DNA of 64,000 nt from Longicatena caecimuris. Lineage in GTDB: Bacteria > Bacillota_I > Bacilli_A > Erysipelotrichales > Erysipelotrichaceae. The translations under genes were made by a program, and so were the position numbers. Where the stretch lies: the NCBI RefSeq assembly GCF_004341945.1, contig NZ_SMBP01000004.1, forward strand, positions 101,581-165,580. Direction: 5' to 3'. The first letter of the stretch is position 1; the number at the start of each line of letters is the position of its first letter. The notes under the pieces are model-generated. The model ran no database searches, had not been told where the DNA came from, and was given only the letters and a program-made list of their open reading frames with translations. Below are positions 44,184 to 51,760 of the stretch, piece after piece.

Positions 44184-45509
44184 ATGTATAAAGAAACTGC
44201 AAAACAAGTGTTAGATTTCATTCAAAAAAGTCCAAGCTGTTTCCATGCTGTTGCGGAAATGGCTGCAATGTTAAAAAATGCTGGTTATGAAGAATTAAGA
44301 GAGTGTGAAAGCTGGGAATTAAAGCGCGGTGGTAAATATTTTACGACACGCAATGGTTCCAGTTTGATTGCTTTTGCGATAGGAAATGATTTAGATGATT
44401 ATCATTTCCAGGTAACTTCCTCACATTCCGATTCACCTACTTTCAAAGTGAAAGAAGTTGCGGAATTAAAAGGAAAAGGCGGATATGTACAACTGAATAC
44501 AGAAGGCTATGGCGGTATGTTATGTGCAACATGGATGGATCGTCCATTATCCATTGCCGGACGTGTCTTAGTAAAAGAAGGCAATACCTTTGTCAGTAAG
44601 CTGCTTAGCTTCGATAAGGATCTTGTATTAATTCCTAATGTGGCAATCCATATGAACCGCGATGTAAACAATGGTATGAAATACAATAATCAAGTAGATC
44701 TATTGCCATTATTTTCCGCAGGAGAATGTGCAGAAAATGATTATTATGAATTAATTGCCGATGCTTTAGGCACTACCAGAGAAAACATCTTCGGTTGTGA
44801 CTTGTATTTGTATAATCGTATGGCACCATCTATCTGGGGTGCAAAAGAAGAATTCATTTCATCCCCTAAACTGGATGACTTACAGTGTGCCATTACATCT
44901 TTAAAAGCATTATTAGAAAGTAAAGGGAATACTCATGCGGTAAATGTATTTGCTTGTTTCGACAACGAAGAAGTCGGCTCAGGGACAAAACAAGGTGCAT
45001 GTTCAACCTTCTTATACGATGTGTTACAGCGTATAAATGACAACATGGGATTCACAAAGGAAGATTACTATCGAGCAGTCGCAAAAAGCTTCATGGTTTC
45101 TTGTGATAATGCGCATGCGGTACATCCAAATCATCCGGAAAAAACAGATGCTACCAATTGTACATATATGAATAAAGGGATCGTTGTAAAATTCAGCGCA
45201 AATCAGAAATATACGACAGATGCTATCAGTTCTGCGGTCTTTGGCGGTATTTGTGAAAAAGCCGAAGTACCAGTACAATACTTTGCTAATCGCAGTGATG
45301 CAGCCGGTGGAAGTACGTTAGGTAACTTATCCAGTCAGAAAGTATCTATGCATACCGTAGATATCGGTTTACCTCAGTTGGCAATGCATTCATCTTATGA
45401 AACAGCCGGTATTAAAGATTCTTACTATATGGTAAAAGCATTAACTACATTCTATAATACCAATTTACATATTACCGATAGTGAAAGCATTGAGGTACAA
45501 GAGAACTAA
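44184..45509 (+). CDS. M18-family aspartyl/glutamyl aminopeptidase
   Basis: 441 residues; the start at 44184 lies after AGGAGG. The M18 metal ligands and motifs are seen as VTSSHSDSPTFKVK near residue 75, NEEVGSGTKQGA near 260, DNAHAVHPNH near 310 and HSSYETAGIKDSYYM near the C-terminus. M18 peptidases are cytoplasmic di-zinc tetrahedral enzymes that remove N-terminal acidic residues. It ends in TAATG, overlapping the next gene. Confidence 0.95.
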   Translation: MYKETAKQVLDFIQKSPSCFHAVAEMAAMLKNAGYEELRECESWELKRGGKYFTTRNGSSLIAFAIGNDLDDYHFQVTSSHSDSPTFKVKEVAELKGKGGYVQLNTEGYGGMLCATWMDRPLSIAGRVLVKEGNTFVSKLLSFDKDLVLIPNVAIHMNRDVNNGMKYNNQVDLLPLFSAGECAENDYYELIADALGTTRENIFGCDLYLYNRMAPSIWGAKEEFISSPKLDDLQCAITSLKALLESKGNTHAVNVFACFDNEEVGSGTKQGACSTFLYDVLQRINDNMGFTKEDYYRAVAKSFMVSCDNAHAVHPNHPEKTDATNCTYMNKGIVVKFSANQKYTTDAISSAVFGGICEKAEVPVQYFANRSDAAGGSTLGNLSSQKVSMHTVDIGLPQLAMHSSYETAGIKDSYYMVKALTTFYNTNLHITDSESIEVQEN

Positions 45510-46159
45510 TGGCGGATGGAAAGGCAAGAAAACAACTGCATATTGATAATTTATATCTAGTAAAGAAATTAGATGAAGATTATCAGAAAGCCTTTTATCG
45601 GTTGTATGATTATCTGTTAGAGGATACGAAAAAGAGTGACTTGGATAAAAGTATCATTGCCAATATTGCTTTAGAACAATGTATGGAAGGCATGAAGGCA
45701 CAGAAAAAGCCACAACTTGTGATTCCTCGCGATTTGAAAGACTATGTGGCGAAGTATTCCAAAGGTCCTGTGTATAAAGAAATGAAAAAGAAATTACGCA
45801 ATCAGGATTATGAGAAACTGCAGATTGGCAGTATTTGGATGGTATTTGCGATTGCGATGGTCTTATTCTTCTTAAAGAATCTGTTGACAAAAGATTACCT
45901 GGCCAATTATGCAATTGACGCAATCGTTGCTTGTATTGCTGGGGCTATCGCTTTTCAAAACTTTAAGATCAAACGCAGAATCATTCGTCGTTATCAATTT
46001 GGCAGCTTTTATATGCGTGTCGATGCCGCAACAATCTTAGCGTGTGTCTTCATTAAGCTGGTATCACCGTCAAATTTTGATATCACCTATTTGTTGTTAG
46101 TCATTTCTTTCTTTATCACAAAGAAAAAAATCAAGCCGCAGTTTGAAGCCGTAATCTAA
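45509..46159 (+). CDS. Membrane protein of unknown function, next to the mobile element
   Basis: 216 residues: an N-terminal soluble helical region (about 1-105) followed by four membrane helices. Its ATG shares its A with the M18 stop codon, so the two are cotranscribed. The N-terminal part has some resemblance in plan to the DUF1048-like proteins at the start of the window (soluble helices followed by a membrane part), but no family is assigned. The mobile element is inserted 4 bp after its stop codon; the reading frame is intact. Confidence 0.65.
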   Translation: MADGKARKQLHIDNLYLVKKLDEDYQKAFYRLYDYLLEDTKKSDLDKSIIANIALEQCMEGMKAQKKPQLVIPRDLKDYVAKYSKGPVYKEMKKKLRNQDYEKLQIGSIWMVFAIAMVLFFLKNLLTKDYLANYAIDAIVACIAGAIAFQNFKIKRRIIRRYQFGSFYMRVDAATILACVFIKLVSPSNFDITYLLLVISFFITKKKIKPQFEAVI

Positions 46160-46267
46160 TGCTCATGTACGGTAAAGAAGCAAGCAACCGAAAACAAGAG
46201 ATAGACCGCCAGCACCACACTATTCCGAACAAAAGAACTAAAGACCAAAAGATAAGCACCGTGGAAA

Positions 46268-46393
46268 TGTGTATAACTTGCTATTCCGTCATGGAAAAGT
46301 CCGTTCACAGAACATGGAAAAGCTAAAGTGCAGCTTTCCCACATTCTGCAAACAGACTTTCCCACAACTCCATAAGACAGCAAGTTATGCACA
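46268..46393 (+). repeat. Large nested foldback structure near the left end of the element
   Basis: TGTGTATAACTTGCT (46268-46282) pairs with AGCAAGTTATGCACA (46379-46393) as a 15-bp terminal stem with one G-U pair. Inside are GTC/GAC, ATGG/CCAT, AAAGTC/GACTTT and a central GGAAAAGCT/AGCTTTCC hairpin. The 126-nt region therefore folds as one long bulged hairpin. No gene overlaps it. Confidence 0.75.
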
Positions 46394-46537
46394 TTACCAC
46401 AATGCCGACTACTACGGAATCCCGCTCATTCCTTCTTTTTTGATGTTAAAGAACACGCTATATTGATTGACAATCACAGAGCTATTCCAGTATATTTAAT
46501 AAAACAGACGAAACCGCAGATATACAGGTGAATAGAC

Positions 46538-47449
46538 ATGAAAAATATACACAGCATTGAATTTTATACTGGAAGCAAGGAAGAATTGCTTCCCAATTTT
46601 GAAAAGGATTTTCCCTATATCGCTTCGAGAGCGGAACTTGACAAGTATATAGGGCGTTATGTTCCGTGGCACTGGCATAAAACGGTGGAACTTTTTTACA
46701 TGGAAAGCGGCAGCATTGAATATGATACGCCGGGAGGAAAGCTATTGTTTCCTGCCGGAAGCGGCGGCATGGTAAATTCCAACGTACTCCATATGACAAA
46801 AGCAATATCACAGTGGGAAAAGAATATACAACTACTTCATATTTTTGATGTTTCCCTACTTGCCGGAGAACAGGGAAACAGGATTGAGCAAAAGTATATC
46901 GCCCCTGTTATAACTGCCCCGCAGATTGAACTAATTCCTTTTTTTCCGGGCAATGCAGCAGAAGAAAACATTTTGAAACTTATTCTTAAAGCATTTCATT
47001 TTTCCGGTGATGAATTTGGGTATGAAATAAGACTTCGGGAAATCCTAACGGAAATATGGCTAATGATTTTTGAACTATCCCGCCCTATGCGTGAAAAGGC
47101 GGGAGAACAGAACAAGAGCAACGATAAAATAAAGTTGATGATGATATACATTCACGAGCATTATAAGGAGAAAATTTCTATCCCGGAGCTTGCAGCGGCA
47201 GCATATCTAAGCGAAAGGGAATGTTACAGAGTGTTCCATGACTGTCTGCACATGACCCCCGTAGACTATATAAAGGCTTACCGTCTGCAAGCCGCCTGTC
47301 AGATGTTGGCTAAGGGGCAGGAACCTGTTACAGTTATCAGCCATGACTGCGGTTTGGGGAGCAGCAGCTATTTTGGAAAAGTTTTTCGGGAGTACGCACA
47401 TTGTTCACCAACAGAATATCGGAAGAAATGGCAGAATAGTGATAGATAA
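46538..47449 (+). CDS. AraC-family transcriptional regulator
   Basis: 303 residues: an N-terminal cupin-like sensor domain (YVPWHWHKTVELFYMESGSIEY near residue 43-64) and a C-terminal pair of helix-turn-helix motifs (ISIPELAAAAYLSERECYRVFHDCL, then VISHDCGLGSSSYFGKVFREY). It is the first gene of the cargo module and probably senses a small molecule, as AraC proteins with a cupin do. Codon use is intermediate between host and mobilization genes, suggesting a separate origin of this module. Confidence 0.93.
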   Translation: MKNIHSIEFYTGSKEELLPNFEKDFPYIASRAELDKYIGRYVPWHWHKTVELFYMESGSIEYDTPGGKLLFPAGSGGMVNSNVLHMTKAISQWEKNIQLLHIFDVSLLAGEQGNRIEQKYIAPVITAPQIELIPFFPGNAAEENILKLILKAFHFSGDEFGYEIRLREILTEIWLMIFELSRPMREKAGEQNKSNDKIKLMMIYIHEHYKEKISIPELAAAAYLSERECYRVFHDCLHMTPVDYIKAYRLQAACQMLAKGQEPVTVISHDCGLGSSSYFGKVFREYAHCSPTEYRKKWQNSDR

Positions 47450-47496
47450 GGGCAGAAATGAAATATTTTTCCTGCACTTCCTGCATTATAATGATA

Positions 47497-47524
47497 CCTG
47501 TAAAGTAAATCAGCAATTTACAGG
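47497..47524 (+). promoter_or_regulatory. Hairpin overlapping the ribosome-binding site of the small cargo gene
   Basis: CCTGTAAA (47497-47504) pairs with TTTACAGG (47517-47524), whose last three bases overlap the AGGAGG site (47522-47527). A TATAAT-like hexamer lies about 10 bp before it. Translational control is possible. Confidence 0.5.
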
Positions 47525-47537
47525 AGGTGGGTTCAAG

Positions 47538-47777
47538 GTGGTAAAAATGAACATTCTGAACATGAAAAATTTTTTAGATACGGTCAATGCCTGTACCGGC
47601 AAAGTAAATATGCTCTGCCCGGACGGTAAAAAACGAAATATCAATGGGGAAGAAAGGGTACAGGACAGTTTGTGGCGGCAGTACCGCCAAAACAAAAACT
47701 GCCTGCGGTTTGTTTTAGAAATTCCTAATCCAACGGACTATATGAGCATTGTTTCATACTATGCCGGGGATTGTTGA
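47538..47777 (+). CDS. Small hypothetical cargo protein
   Basis: 79 residues starting at a GTG 10 nt after AGGAGG (an ATG at 47547 is the alternative). The sequence (VNMLCPDGKKRNINGEERVQD, then NCLRFVLEIPNPTDYMSIVSYYAGDC) is not one I recognise. The hairpin before it buries the ribosome-binding site, and a terminator-like hairpin follows. Function unknown. Confidence 0.6.
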   Translation: MVKMNILNMKNFLDTVNACTGKVNMLCPDGKKRNINGEERVQDSLWRQYRQNKNCLRFVLEIPNPTDYMSIVSYYAGDC

Positions 47778-47803
47778 TTTGTCTGTAAATATTTCATCAT
47801 AAA

Positions 47804-47837
47804 GGGGCTGGACGGTTTATCTGCCAGCCCCGCCCTT
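47804..47837 (+). terminator. Terminator-like hairpin after the small cargo gene
   Basis: GGGGCTGG (47804-47811) and CCAGCCCC (47824-47831) with a 12-nt loop, followed by GCCCTTTT; a GC-rich but short-T terminator. Confidence 0.6.
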
Positions 47838-47852
47838 TTGAAAGGAGTTAAA

Positions 47853-48452
47853 ATGGAACTAAACATTCAAACCGTGGAAATGACATTAACGGAAGCGGCG
47901 CAGTCCAATCCGGGGGCATGGGTAGACCATTCCCGGTATGTAGCCAAAGCCTGTAAAAATATTGCGTCACACTGTAAAGATTTATCTTCTGAACAGGCGT
48001 ATCTTTTCGGGCTGTTACATGATATTGGACGTTATGCCGGAGTGAGTTCGGAAAGGCATTTGATAGACGGCTATCGTTACTGTATGGAGCGTGGGTGGGG
48101 AAAAGCTGCACAGATATGTATATCCCACGCATTTATGATACAGGATATTGATACTTCTATCGGAGAGTTTGATGTCAGTGATGAGGATTACCTGTTTATG
48201 AAAGATTTTGTTGCAAATGCGGTATATGATGATTATGACCGTCTGGTACAGCTATGTGACGCATTGGCTATGCCTACGGGGTTCTGCCTTTTGGAAAAGA
48301 GATTCGTAGATGTGACAATACGGTACGGCATCCACCCGGCGACAATAGACAGGTGGAAAAAAATTTTAGAGATTAAAGAACTGTTTGAAGAACAGATTGG
48401 CTGCTCTGTTTATACTCTGCTTCCGGGCGTTGTGGAAAACAGTTTTCGTTAG
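47853..48452 (+). CDS. HD-domain protein, probable phosphohydrolase
   Basis: 199 residues; start at 47853 follows AAGGAG. The HD motif is in LFGLLHDIGRYAG near residue 57-65, with an upstream His (VDHSRYVAKAC) and a downstream HAF region that could complete metal binding. HD proteins hydrolyse nucleotides or phosphoesters. The gene is part of the four-gene cargo cluster and is followed 11 bp later by an acetyltransferase. Substrate unknown. Confidence 0.85.
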   Translation: MELNIQTVEMTLTEAAQSNPGAWVDHSRYVAKACKNIASHCKDLSSEQAYLFGLLHDIGRYAGVSSERHLIDGYRYCMERGWGKAAQICISHAFMIQDIDTSIGEFDVSDEDYLFMKDFVANAVYDDYDRLVQLCDALAMPTGFCLLEKRFVDVTIRYGIHPATIDRWKKILEIKELFEEQIGCSVYTLLPGVVENSFR

Positions 48453-48463
48453 GGAGGGATATT

Positions 48464-49066
48464 GTGTATTACGAAGCAAGCGATTTTTTAGAAACTGCGG
48501 ACAGCGATACATTAAAGCAGATTGCCCGCACAAGGGAATTAACACGGGAATATTATTTCTCTGATTATGGAGATATGGAAAAACGCACTTCCATTCTTCG
48601 GAAGCTGTTGGGGGGAATTGGGGAAAATGTGGCAATCGACACACCTTTTCATTGTGATTATGGAAAAAATATTTTTTTGGGAAATGATGTGATAATCAAT
48701 ATGAATTGTACCTTTGTGGATAACAAAACTATCCGAATTGGTGACAGGGTTTTGATTGCTTCAAATGTGCAGATTTATACATCTTCGCACCCTGTTTTAC
48801 CAATGGAAAGGCTTGTGCCGGATTGGAGGGAACGCCAGACAACATTTTTTAGAACCTATGCACGTCCGATAGAGATAGAAAATAATGTCTGGATTGGCGG
48901 CGGCTGTATTCTTCTGCCAGGAGTCACCATAGGAGAAAACAGCGTAATAGGGGCTGGAAGTGTTGTAAACCGCCCTATCCCGGCTAATTGTGTTGCAGTA
49001 GGGAATCCATGCAGGGTGATACGTCATTTTGATACAGACAAAGAAAGGCGGCTACATGAAATATAA
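48464..49066 (+). CDS. Hexapeptide-repeat (maltose/galactoside) O-acetyltransferase
   Basis: 200 residues starting at a GTG after GGAGGG. The left-handed beta-helix of the LacA/Maa family is clear: NIFLGNDVIINMNCTFVDN, IRIGDRVLIASNVQIY and NNVWIGGGCILLPGVTIGENSVIGAGSVV, with a catalytic His in YTSSHPV. It transfers acetyl from acetyl-CoA to a sugar or related hydroxyl. Its last 11 nt overlap the HAD gene. Confidence 0.92.
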   Translation: MYYEASDFLETADSDTLKQIARTRELTREYYFSDYGDMEKRTSILRKLLGGIGENVAIDTPFHCDYGKNIFLGNDVIINMNCTFVDNKTIRIGDRVLIASNVQIYTSSHPVLPMERLVPDWRERQTTFFRTYARPIEIENNVWIGGGCILLPGVTIGENSVIGAGSVVNRPIPANCVAVGNPCRVIRHFDTDKERRLHEI

Positions 49067-49676
49067 GCATATCGTTTTTGACATTGACGGTACTCTGATT
49101 GATACGGAATATGCTGTCTTACATTCCTTACAGGAAACCATAAGGGCATTGTTGGGGAGAGAGATACCATGCTCTGAACTAAAATTTGCGTTAGGGATTA
49201 CCGGGATAGACGCTTTGAAAAAACTTGAGATAAAAGACATTTCCTATGCGACAGAATTATGGGATAAAAATATGTGTAAATATGCAGATACTATTAAAGT
49301 ATTTGACGGAATAACCGGACTATTGAAAAATCTTCTAAGTCTGGATTATAAAATGGGAATTGTCACCTCAAAGACAAGGGAAGAATTTACACATGATTTT
49401 TGCCAGTTTGGTATCAGCCATTATTTTAAAACAATCATATGTGCGGACGATACACAGGAACATAAACCCAATGCCGCACCGCTTTTGAAATATGTGGAAT
49501 TATCAAAAACAGAACATAGGAAAGTGCTTTATATCGGAGATAGCAAATATGACAGTATAAGTGCAGAAAATGCTGGAATTGATTTTGCTTTGGCAGTATG
49601 GGGTAGCCATAATAAGCACATACGGGCAGATTATTTTTTGGAAAGACCTGCCGACTTGTTATCTTTTATAGCTTGA
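49056..49676 (+). CDS. HAD-family hydrolase (phosphatase-like)
   Basis: 206 residues: HAD motif I VFDIDGTLIDTEYAV at the N-terminus, motif II GIVTSKTREEF and motif III/IV VLYIGDSKYDSISAENAGI. The cap is helical as in phosphoglycolate phosphatase/beta-phosphoglucomutase-like proteins. The start at 49056 follows AAAGGCGG. It overlaps the acetyltransferase gene, so HD, acetyltransferase and HAD form one transcription unit. Confidence 0.92.
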   Translation: MKYKHIVFDIDGTLIDTEYAVLHSLQETIRALLGREIPCSELKFALGITGIDALKKLEIKDISYATELWDKNMCKYADTIKVFDGITGLLKNLLSLDYKMGIVTSKTREEFTHDFCQFGISHYFKTIICADDTQEHKPNAAPLLKYVELSKTEHRKVLYIGDSKYDSISAENAGIDFALAVWGSHNKHIRADYFLERPADLLSFIA

Positions 49677-49714
49677 ATAACAGTTCCTATTGTGGTGGAA
49701 AGGGGGAATTGCCA

Positions 49715-50158
49715 GTGACTTCTTCGGAAGCATACAAAGAACATATCGAATACACATTTAACGCTTTTTGCAGAATTGTTATACACTATGCAGCAATCAA
49801 CGCATGGCGTGACAGGGACAAGCGGCGGCAAAGGGAAATATCTTTTGAATACCTCACAGAAGAAAAGTTTTATCCATTTTGTACGTCAGACACATATTTC
49901 ATAGACCCTTACAAGCAATACCCTGTTACGATATGTGGTCAGAGGGTTATCCTCACAAATGGAAATCTTGCCGAAGCTCTGTCCTCTCTGCCGGAGAAAA
50001 AGAGGGAAATCATCTACCTATACTTTTTTGGACGTTACACACAGCAGGAAATCGGGGAACTATACGGACGCTGCCGGAGTACGGCGTGGCATCACATACA
50101 CAGTGCCTTGCAAATGCTGCATAAGGAAATGGAGGTGCTTTTCCATGAGGAATCCTAA
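49715..50158 (+). CDS. Sigma-70-family-like small sigma factor
   Basis: 147 residues from a GTG at 49715 after AAGGGGG. The C-terminal half matches sigma region 4 (LSSLPEKKREIIYLYFFGRYTQQEIGELYGRCRSTAWHHIHSALQMLHKEME), a DNA-binding helix-turn-helix; the N-terminal half is a short region-2-like part. Such proteins are common regulators in Tn916/CTn-type elements. It ends inside the next gene by 14 nt. Confidence 0.85.
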   Translation: MTSSEAYKEHIEYTFNAFCRIVIHYAAINAWRDRDKRRQREISFEYLTEEKFYPFCTSDTYFIDPYKQYPVTICGQRVILTNGNLAEALSSLPEKKREIIYLYFFGRYTQQEIGELYGRCRSTAWHHIHSALQMLHKEMEVLFHEES

Positions 50159-50357
50159 ACTTGTACCGTATGAAACTATTGTCAGAGCAACCAGCGGAGA
50201 GCCGGAAGCCATTGACGAGGTTTTACGGCATTACAGCAAGCGAATCCGGCTTGCTTCCCTTGAAAACGGACAGGTCAACAAGGACACCGAGGACAACATT
50301 AAACGGCGGCTTATCGCTGCCCTGTTCCAGTTCCGCTTTGACGGACAGCCTACCTAA
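50145..50357 (+). CDS. Small helix-turn-helix protein of integrative elements
   Basis: 70 residues: NPKLVPYETIVRATSGEPEAIDEVLRHYSKRIRLAS, then ENIKRRLIAALFQFRF-like. This is the conserved small helix-turn-helix (HTH_16-like) partner encoded beside the sigma-like gene in many Tn916-type elements. GGAGGTG precedes the ATG. Regulation of element genes is likely. Confidence 0.8.
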   Translation: MRNPKLVPYETIVRATSGEPEAIDEVLRHYSKRIRLASLENGQVNKDTEDNIKRRLIAALFQFRFDGQPT

Positions 50358-50363
50358 CAGGAG

Positions 50364-50792
50364 GTGAGATTTGTCGCAAAAATAGTTATGCTTATGTTTA
50401 ACGACACCGAAGAAAAAGCGGTTGAGAAAGCCATAGCCGCCCTTGCCGATATGATACCGCTGGAAGCCATGCAGCCGCCCCACTCCCCGGCACTTACTTT
50501 TCCGGGATTGGAAATCAGATTACACCAACGCCGGGTACTGAAAGACGGGTCAGACATTCCTCTCACACGTTTAGAGTACGGCACACTTTGCTACCTTGCC
50601 GCCAGTCCGGGGAGGGTATTCACAAAGGCGCAAATCTTTGAAGCCGTGTGGAGCATGGAAAGCGAAAGCTGCCAGTCAAATGTGGCAAATGTGATATGCA
50701 ATCTACGGAAAAAGATAGAGCCGGACAGTGGCAAGCCCACTTACATAAAGACCGTTTTAGGCGTGGGCTACAAGTTTGCTTCCGGGGAATGA
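50364..50792 (+). CDS. Winged-helix (OmpR/PhoB-type) DNA-binding protein
   Basis: The C-terminal half is a clear PhoB-like winged helix (LTRLEYGTLCYLAASPGRVFTKAQIFEAVW, then SNVANVICNLRKKIEPDSG and TVLGVGYKF). No receiver domain with phosphorylation site is present. The start is uncertain: the GTG at 50364 overlaps the ribosome-binding site, and a TTG at 50371 that is well spaced reads only four codons to TAG. One extra A in the A-run at 50379 would put that TTG in frame. Confidence 0.75.
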   Translation: MRFVAKIVMLMFNDTEEKAVEKAIAALADMIPLEAMQPPHSPALTFPGLEIRLHQRRVLKDGSDIPLTRLEYGTLCYLAASPGRVFTKAQIFEAVWSMESESCQSNVANVICNLRKKIEPDSGKPTYIKTVLGVGYKFASGE

Positions 50793-50830
50793 TAACAGAA
50801 TAACCGCCGCCCATCAGCGGCAGCCAAAGA

Positions 50831-50862
50831 CAGGAAATCAAGAAAAGGTTTCCTGTTTTTTT
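50831..50862 (+). terminator. Terminator after the winged-helix gene
   Basis: CAGGAAA (50831-50837) and TTTCCTG (50849-50855) followed by seven T residues. Confidence 0.85.
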
Positions 50863-50948
50863 GCGCCCAAAACCAAGCCGGATTTTGCGCCGCAATAAAT
50901 TAATTCAAATACTTTCGGAAAACATTGCCTAAATTTTCTTTTTTCCCG

Positions 50949-50991
50949 TAGTAGGTAATAAGGGGAAAAATAATTGCCGGAAAGTTTGGCA
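50949..50991 (+). repeat. Imperfect direct repeat, first copy (candidate oriT region)
   Basis: TAGTAGGTAATA..AGGGG..AAATA..GCCGG...AGTTTGGCA. A second copy with the same order lies at 51114-51154. Both are in the 500-bp non-coding stretch between the winged-helix gene and mobC, where an origin of transfer is expected. Confidence 0.6.
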
Positions 50992-51113
50992 TTTTTTGAA
51001 ACCGTCCGTATATCACTGCAAAACGGAACTGATTCTTCCGTTTTTGTCAAATGCTATTATGAAAACACGAAAAGAAATTCCGGGGAACTTTGCCAGATTT
51101 GCCTTGCCGTGCG

Positions 51114-51154
51114 TAGTAAGTAATAGAGGGAGAAATACCGCCGCATAGTTGGCA
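51114..51154 (+). repeat. Imperfect direct repeat, second copy (candidate oriT region)
   Basis: TAGTAAGTAATAGAGGGAGAAATA..GCCG...AGTTGGCA, matching the copy at 50949-50991 in more than 75 percent of positions by eye, 165 bp apart. The region 50863-51364 otherwise shows no gene. Confidence 0.6.
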
Positions 51155-51364
51155 GAATCCACGCCGAACAAGCCGGGGGTATCAGCAAAAGCCCACACAG
51201 AGGAAGCCGCCACTTTCTTAGAGCAAGATTCTACCACAGTACCAAATTTCGCCTACCGGCTCATTTTGTCCTATGGGAATCTTGTTGGGGTTGCCACCCC
51301 AAGCCCGCCTTTTTGCGGCTTGCGCCGCTTGAAAAAATCCACCCACGAAAGGAGGTTCACAGCC

Positions 51365-51760
51365 ATGAAGAAATATAACACGCCCCACCGCCACAGGATA
51401 ATCAAGACACGCTTGACCGAGGAAGAATACGTCGAGTTTTCCGAGCGTGTCACCCTCTGCAAAATGAGCCAAGCCGAATTTATCCGACAAGCCCTCATTA
51501 AGTCAAGCATACGCCCGGTCATTACTGTTTCCCCGGTCAATGATGAGTTACTCTCTGCCGTTGGGAAACTTACAGCCGAGTACGGGAAAATCGGCGGCAA
51601 CTTGAACCAGATTGCCCGCTGTCTAAACGAGTACGGCGCACCCTATAACGCTCTCTCAAAAGAGGTACGAGCCGCCACAGCGGAGCTTGCCGCCTTGAAG
51701 TTTGAAGTCTTGCAGAAAGTAGGTGAAGCCGTTGGCAACATTCAAACATATCAGCTCTAA
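51365..51760 (+). CDS. mobC: MobC-like relaxosome accessory protein
   Basis: 131 residues; start at 51365 follows GAAAGGAGG. A ribbon-helix-helix N-terminus (IIKTRLTEEEYVEFSERV, CKMSQAEFIRQAL) and the MobC signature (KIGGNLNQIARCLNEYG, then AELAALKFEVLQKVGEA) are present. MobC-type proteins help the relaxase nick oriT. It overlaps the relaxase gene by about 35 nt. Confidence 0.9.
   Translation: MKKYNTPHRHRIIKTRLTEEEYVEFSERVTLCKMSQAEFIRQALIKSSIRPVITVSPVNDELLSAVGKLTAEYGKIGGNLNQIARCLNEYGAPYNALSKEVRAATAELAALKFEVLQKVGEAVGNIQTYQL

Noticed and set aside
46156..46392. 78-codon minus frame at the left end of the element
   Set aside because: It lies mostly in the foldback structure; the coding look arises from the repeats. 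No start signal.
51149..51364. Upstream extension of the mobC frame
   Set aside because: The ATG at 51365 has the strong ribosome-binding site and begins the conserved domain; the extension runs through the non-coding repeat region.
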